Source of the DNA: Augochlora pura
Lineage: Eukaryota; Arthropoda; Insecta; Hymenoptera; Halictidae
Reading direction: 5' to 3'
Assembly (NCBI RefSeq): GCF_028453695.1
Contig: NC_135782.1
Coordinates: 6,696,001-6,760,000, forward strand
DNA: 64,000 bases
Shown here: positions 59,401-64,000 of the stretch, piece by piece
Numbering within the stretch: position 1 is the stretch's first letter
How the letters are laid out: each line of letters begins with the position of its first letter
Notes under the pieces: model-generated
What the model was told of the DNA's origin: nothing
What the model saw: the letters and a program-made list of their open reading frames with translations, nothing else
The model's database searches: none
Translations under genes and position numbers: made by a program

Positions 59401-59480
59401 GCTCAGTGGTCGTGGACGACAGTAATCTTCTTTATCGTTGCTAGCCTCGTTGCTTGGGTTGGTCGACGATGGATCCGCGC
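56449..59480 (-). CDS. stumps: Stumps C-terminal half: coiled coil and phosphotyrosine tail
   Basis: Exon 59172-59480 is Pro/Thr-rich and ends with GYMKMHPA (YxxM, a PI3K p85 SH2 ligand type). Exon 58659-59072 carries the coiled coil (FTINEVERLVENWRNRNDVQ; YERIQKRLKDEM). Exons 58442-58561 and 58275-58369 are Ser-rich. Exon 57983-58199 has EDTEYYIAF. Exon 57213-57767 has YLEM, YANV, YMNV twice and EYVET; the YxN forms are Grb2/Drk SH2 ligand types. It ends with PAPPVPPR, an SH3 ligand. The last coding exon (56449-56465) adds GATKK and TAA. Not splicing the last intron would give a 13-residue alternative end. Confidence 0.88.
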
Positions 59481-62376
59481 CTAGAATTAGCCGATTTTAC
59501 AAACCTGATGCTTAAAACGTGACATCTGCGACACTACTACACTTCTACCCTTATATGGACCGTTGAATTCTAGTCAATGGTAGAATGATACTCACTCGCT
59601 GCTTGATCTGTGGTCGTCTCGCTGATTACCTTCAGGTAGCTGTACATGTTGGTGAACTCGTTCATTTGCTGCGATTCAAGGCCGAGCCCGAAACATGCAA
59701 CACAGAAGCGAAACACCAGTTAGTTCGATGAACGCCGTACGTGTCCAGACAGAGCACGTGACTCGAAAACGATCGTAAGAAGTTAGTCGACAGCGAGAGA
59801 GGGAGAGTTCAGTCAGCCGAATTAAAGTGTAAGTTGATGCGCTTGGTCTTGAGGTGAGCCGTTGCTTGCTGTTTTCTCCATGGGTGCGAAATGCGCGAAG
59901 CCACCTCGGCCGGGTGTGCCGTTACTCGATTATTGCACGGTAGGTCCGATCTTGATAAGTAGTCTAGCGGTGAGGTAAAGCGCAGTCGAAGCGAGTAGTG
60001 GCGATTAGGAAAAGAGAAATATCGCGGAAGTACCGGTTCCATGGGACCTAATCTGTGACGTCGGTTTAAAGGCGATGTTTTTGTACCATGTAGCCACGAA
60101 GCTGGTGCGCCAGTCTCACGTGTCCGGCTTGGTCGGCGAGATCCGCCGGCGTTAGCTCCGTCACGTTCCTCAGGTCGCATGCTATGTCGCCGCCTGGACA
60201 CTCCAGTAGCTGCCAGGCCAACCTCTCGAGGCCGAAACGGGCGGCGAAGTGCAGCAACGTTGGGTTCTCTTCGGGGCCTGGATCACCATCAAATTATTAC
60301 CATTTAATAAAAATGATTACATTTGCTCTTTTTTACTAGCACAAACATTTAAGATGCTATTTAGGCTATCATACAAGCAAAGAGGAGACTCAGTTCTTGA
60401 AACGGAAGAAATGACCTTACCTACGAGTCTTCCTGTGCGTGCAATCGACACAAAATATAGCAAGTTTTAGTTTAACTAGAGGAAGCAATTTTGTTCGATG
60501 GGAGAACAGAATATAGACATACAGTAGCGAGGAGCACTCAACGAATTACATTTCCCATCTTTTTGTCATCTTCGAGTGTCTCTACATCGTGGGAACATTT
60601 CGACAAGGCTCTCGCCCGAAACACAGTTCTTTTGTCCGCTGCTGTACGTCGGTATTGTAATGGAAAGTAGAGCAACGCGAGGAAACTCACTGGAGTGAAC
60701 CTTCTGATTGGAAACCACTCCGCTGGGGGTGGACAGAAGATTGAAGTGCGGCGGCACGTTTCGTTGAAACGCGTGGACCATCCAGTTGTCCAGCTGCTCG
60801 CGGTCACCGGGATTGAAGCCGAACGTCTGCAAGCATAATTAATTCGTGATCGTAATCTCCGATGGATCCAATCGGCGGGCATGATCCTCTAGCGCGCAGC
60901 CGGCACTGCTTAGACCGTGGCGATCTTTACCTGACACATGAACTCCAGTGGGTTGTCGTGAGCACGGAGGATCTGATCAAGCTCCCTGAGCCTGCTCTCG
61001 CACTTCACCTGCCTCACTCCCAGTGGACAGCCGTTCTTCGATATCCTGACGCCGACCAGCATCGACACCTCCAAGCATCTCTCGGGGATCGAGAACTGCA
61101 GGGCGTACGGGTTCCTTCTTTTCACGTGGACGATATCGATCGCCTCCCCGCAGCGATCCACGATCACGGACACGTTGTCCTCCGGCCGCAGAGGGTCGTT
61201 CAATAGAGCTATTATCCTGTTGTGACCCTGGAAATCGTTTTTCCTTCGTTACCCGATCTCCAATCTTTCGATCGAATTCTTTAATTTAATCCTCAAAATA
61301 TTTTAGTCTCTATTGAAATTGTTTGGTTGTGTAGTATCGTTCGCGTTTTCATCTAAGAAATTACAGGAAGTTATTATACAATTTCAGCTTAAACTATCAT
61401 TATTGTTTTAAAGTATACACAAAAATAAAGTTACATAAAAATAACCTCACGAAAACTTATCTGAAAATTGATCTGAATTGTCTCTTTAAATTCGTCCAAT
61501 TCTCCTTGTCTTTTCCTAAGTATTAAAGATCAATGAACAGACTAATTAAGAAACCTAATAAAATTATCGAAATTTAATGGACAAATTTCGGACTTCGACT
61601 TACCAGTTTGACCTTCTTCGGATGGACAGAGAACGCGGTCTTGTCGCTTCTAAGAGCAGGCGGAGGGGTCGTGCCGAGGATACCAACCGCAGCACCCAAA
61701 AGCTCGCCGACAAAGGTCTCGTCCTGGTCCTTCACGAAGAACTTCCTCCACTGATTGTACGAGACCAGGATCGACCTGTGGGCGTCGCTGATATGGCTGT
61801 CGTGGACACCCAACATCATCGCCAGGACCTTGTCGCTGACCAGGTGTCTGGCTAAGCTTGTCGCATGTTCTGGTCGACTTTGCACCCGTTCCAACAGCAG
61901 TGGACACACGACCACGATCTGTAAACGAGCTGTTCTGATCCTGTCCTCGGTTCCCGAGGGAAGCGTTTCCTCGACGGTGACGTGACGCACTCTGAAACGA
62001 TTTGTAGCCGATTAGTATTGTCTCTGTAATACAAAATGGCCGACTGCTGTCTGATATAGTCGAATTCGGCTTTTAATCTTTGGAGGGTGGCAATACGTAT
62101 ACGTTTGCAGTTCTTCCAGGGGGTATTTTTATAATTTTGAAAAATCCACGTCTGAGAAAAATTAAACGCCAATTGCTTGTTGGATTGGGAACATTATTAA
62201 AATGTATAATAATTACTTGAATGGCGGCCGGCCCTGCTGTCTACTGATCTGCTCGAAACAGGCAGTCAGATAATTCACCCACAGGCTCGAGATTTCGCTG
62301 TCCTTGCTGGACACGAAGAGCACGTCGTCTTCAGGGTGCGAATCGATCTTCGACACACCTGTCGCTGAACGCGATC
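56449..62376 (-). CDS. stumps: Stumps (Dof), FGF-receptor adaptor; 5' exon(s) not found
   Basis: Cytoplasmic adaptor required downstream of insect FGF receptors (Drosophila stumps/Dof/heartbroken; relatives BCAP and BANK1). Exons in transcript order: 62217-62376, 61604-61991, 60931-61227, 60691-60826, 60087-60277, 59596-59668, 59172-59480, 58659-59072, 58442-58561, 58275-58369, 57983-58199, 57213-57767, 56449-56465. All joins are in phase, about 990 residues. Order: TIR-like N-terminus (DDVLFVSSKDSEISSLWVNY), DBB domain (SDKVLAMMLGVHDSHISD to LEFMCQ), ankyrin-like helices (LLHFAARFGLERLA), coiled coil (about residues 560-640 of the visible part), then a Ser/Pro-rich tail with SH2 and SH3 ligand motifs. 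The first visible exon begins mid-codon, so the start codon lies in an exon upstream that I could not identify in this window. Confidence 0.9.
59596..62376 (-). CDS. stumps: Stumps N-terminal half: TIR-like, DBB and ankyrin-like region
   Basis: Exons 62217-62376 and 61604-61991 encode a TIR-like fold (VLFVSSKD; IVVVCPLLLERV) passing into the DBB domain with NQWRKFFVKDQDETFVGE. Exon 60931-61227 (99 codons) continues DBB with VDRCGEAIDIVHVKRRNPY and VSMLVGVRISKNGCPLG. Exons 60691-60826 and 60087-60277 give GDREQLDNWMVHAF and two ankyrin-like repeats (NPTLLHFAARFG; LTPADLADQAGHVRLAHQL). Exon 59596-59668 holds YSYLKV. In Drosophila Dof the DBB region is essential for receptor signalling. Confidence 0.9.
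61228..61603 (-). other. Stumps intron
   Basis: 376 bases of AT-rich DNA with no other feature seen; its donor (gtaagt) and acceptor (ttccag) are good. Confidence 0.8.
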
Positions 62377-62915
62377 CTGTGAAAATTGTTCTCACGTTGA
62401 AAACTTGCTGCATTAACAATGTCAAACGCTATACAAAAATAAAAAATATAATCAAAAACTTAAACTACATAACCTGAATTACTTTTTCAAGACTTTTACG
62501 TTTTACAGATCCTAATAAAATTAGGAAAATGTAATAGATTAGTATGAAAATTAATTTTCAAATCTGATTAAATAAGTTTATTAAAGTGTTTTTTAGCTAG
62601 AAAACTTACTTACTATTCGAGTTATTTTAATTCTTGTGATACTTCTCAGCACTGCAACGATTATTTATTATCTACCACAAATTATTCATTAATAATCGCC
62701 AGTAATTATCACTGAAATTAAAATAACTCGAACAATAATAATGTTTTTAAAAAAATCATTTGGCAAAAGAATTTTCGATTCGAATCGCCGTGAAAAATGC
62801 TATAAAAATGCATACTTTCAAAATATTATTTAAAAAATCACTGGCAGTTGATTTTCGCCCGAACGGCCCCGTAAGTTAATCGAGATCGTTGCAGCAGACC
62901 TGCACTGAGAAAGCC

Positions 62916-62940
62916 GTGTATGTGTGTGTGTGTGTGTGTG
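62916..62940 (+). repeat. (GT)n microsatellite
   Basis: Dinucleotide run of about 12 GT units with one interruption. Confidence 0.85.
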
Positions 62941-63270
62941 CAGCAGGGGCGGGCTGCATCGACCGTGAACAGATCGATGCCCTTTCTTTCTGTTTAGCCG
63001 ACGGAGGTCCACGATGTTTTAATTAATGCCCCACGCTTAATTTCCGCGAGCTATTACCGTATTACCGGCAAGACACACCTTGCTTTAGTTTTCCCCATAA
63101 GGGGAGCAGCGTTCAATTTCATTTAATGGGACGCGGGACACGCGACCGTACCCCTCCCCGGCCAGACTAATAAAATAATGGTCTTTTAATGCGTTTGTTC
63201 CTCGTTATTCGAGAATGTGGCATCGTTAGAACGTACGAATTACGCGGAGGCATTTCTTCCGCGACACGCT

Positions 63271-63651
63271 TTAACCCTTTGCGGTCGTGCGACGATTCCG
63301 AGACACCGCTGAAAATGATCGCGCCACTTCATACCATTTTAAAATCATTTTTATTAAGTTTACATTAAAAAAATTCTTAAGAGCCTGTTAATCGTTGCAC
63401 GAGTCGCAAAATTCAGTTCCAAAATACATATAGGTTATGTAAAATTGAAACGCTATAAGTTTGGAAAAATATTTTGGATTTCGAGTTAAAATTACTTTAA
63501 GACGTGACTTAAAATTGATATAATAATTTTGTATTATCAAATTGTTATTATTTAAGAAACTGTGCCATTTTTTAAGAAAATTCCATTTTGAAGGTATAAA
63601 ATGCATTATTTTGGATATCGTGTTAAAATGGCTCCGATTGCAAAGGGTTAA
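63271..63651. mobile_element. TTAA-flanked piggyBac-like MITE, 381 bp
   Basis: TTAA at 63271-63274 and 63648-63651 bound inverted ends: left CCCTTTGCGGTCG, right (reverse complement) CCCTTTGCAATCG. A CCC..GGG-type terminus next to a TTAA duplication is the hallmark of piggyBac-type elements. The interior is non-coding and AT-rich, so it is non-autonomous. It lies upstream of the first visible stumps exon. Confidence 0.65.
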
Positions 63652-64000
63652 TTCACCGATTCCGGAATTGCAATCTCGGCTTCATCTCCCGACGATCCTC
63701 CGAGAATAAAAAAATCTTTTCTTCGAACGTTCCAGCAATTTTTAATGGAATTCTCTCGTCTTTCCCCGCGGCTATCGCGCGCGAACAATTTTCCACGGGT
63801 CCTCGCGATTCCAGCGAGCCCCGGCCGAGCTTTCGAGTTTCGAAAGTCGGAAACGACGGAGACAGAATACGGAATATGGAGGATTCGTTTTCAACCGGCT
63901 GAGGCCGGATTAAATTTACTCAGCGGTCCCTCTGACCTGGACTTGACGTGTAATTTCATTCGAACGGACGGATACTTTGTCATCTCGTGAAATACCCTGT

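Larger units (their letters stand above)
62377..64000 (-). other. Stumps intron or 5' flank
   Basis: Upstream of the first visible stumps exon, whose acceptor (ttcacag) is clear. Contains a (GT)n microsatellite at 62916-62940 and a TTAA-flanked element at 63271-63651. No start exon with a donor in phase 1 could be identified with confidence. Confidence 0.5.

Noticed and set aside
60862..61206. Plus-strand frame of 114 codons opposite the stumps DBB exon
   Set aside because: Antisense shadow of a well-supported exon.
1..64000. tRNA, rRNA, CRISPR arrays or bacterial operons
   Set aside because: No cloverleaf with a T-loop consensus, no rRNA-like block and no regularly spaced direct repeats were found; all strong genes are spliced.

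Overview
The window looks like nuclear DNA from an insect, most probably a hymenopteran. It is AT-rich overall with GC- and CpG-richer islands, has compact spliced genes with many introns of 60-150 bases, and carries insect-type genes: stumps/Dof, an SLC22 organic cation transporter, a WAP-domain secreted protein and intersectin. Its intersectin keeps the long C-terminal DH-PH-C2 part that Drosophila Dap160 lacks. The species cannot be named from the sequence. No bacterial operon, CRISPR array, tRNA or rRNA was seen.

Layout. 1-3702 (+) is the long terminal exon of a Thr/Pro-rich, mucin-like extracellular protein whose 5' part lies outside the window. It converges tail to tail with intersectin on the minus strand (start codon 20791, stop 5050). 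I rebuilt intersectin as 35 coding exons with splice phases that agree throughout (5721 coding bases, 1906 residues): EH1, Pro-rich linker, EH2, coiled coil, SH3A-E, DH, PH, C2. About 20.8-45.7 kb is mostly non-coding, with GC-rich islands, a few weak candidate exons, two possible core promoters, a 17-bp tandem repeat and a degenerate mobile element. 46327-50616 (+) is a nine-exon SLC22-type transporter of 581 residues. 52717-53494 (-) is a three-exon secreted protein with two WAP domains. 56449-62376 (-) is stumps/Dof, the cytoplasmic adaptor of the FGF receptor, complete at its 3' end but with its 5' exon(s) not identified in the window.

The genes do not form an operon-like unit. Intersectin (endocytic scaffold and Cdc42-type GEF) and stumps (FGFR adaptor rich in SH2- and SH3-binding motifs) both act in receptor signalling, but their proximity is probably chance.

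The most notable structure outside the genes is a set of short non-autonomous elements bounded by TTAA or near-TTAA with terminal inverted repeats (10.0, 16.8, 41.2, 48.4 and 63.3 kb), most of them in introns. There is also a three-copy module of about 92 bp (two direct, one inverted) at 52.05-52.34 kb. Within intersectin there is evidence for microexons, a run of frame-preserving proline-rich cassette exons, and a possible intronic polyadenylation site that would yield a short form without the GEF.
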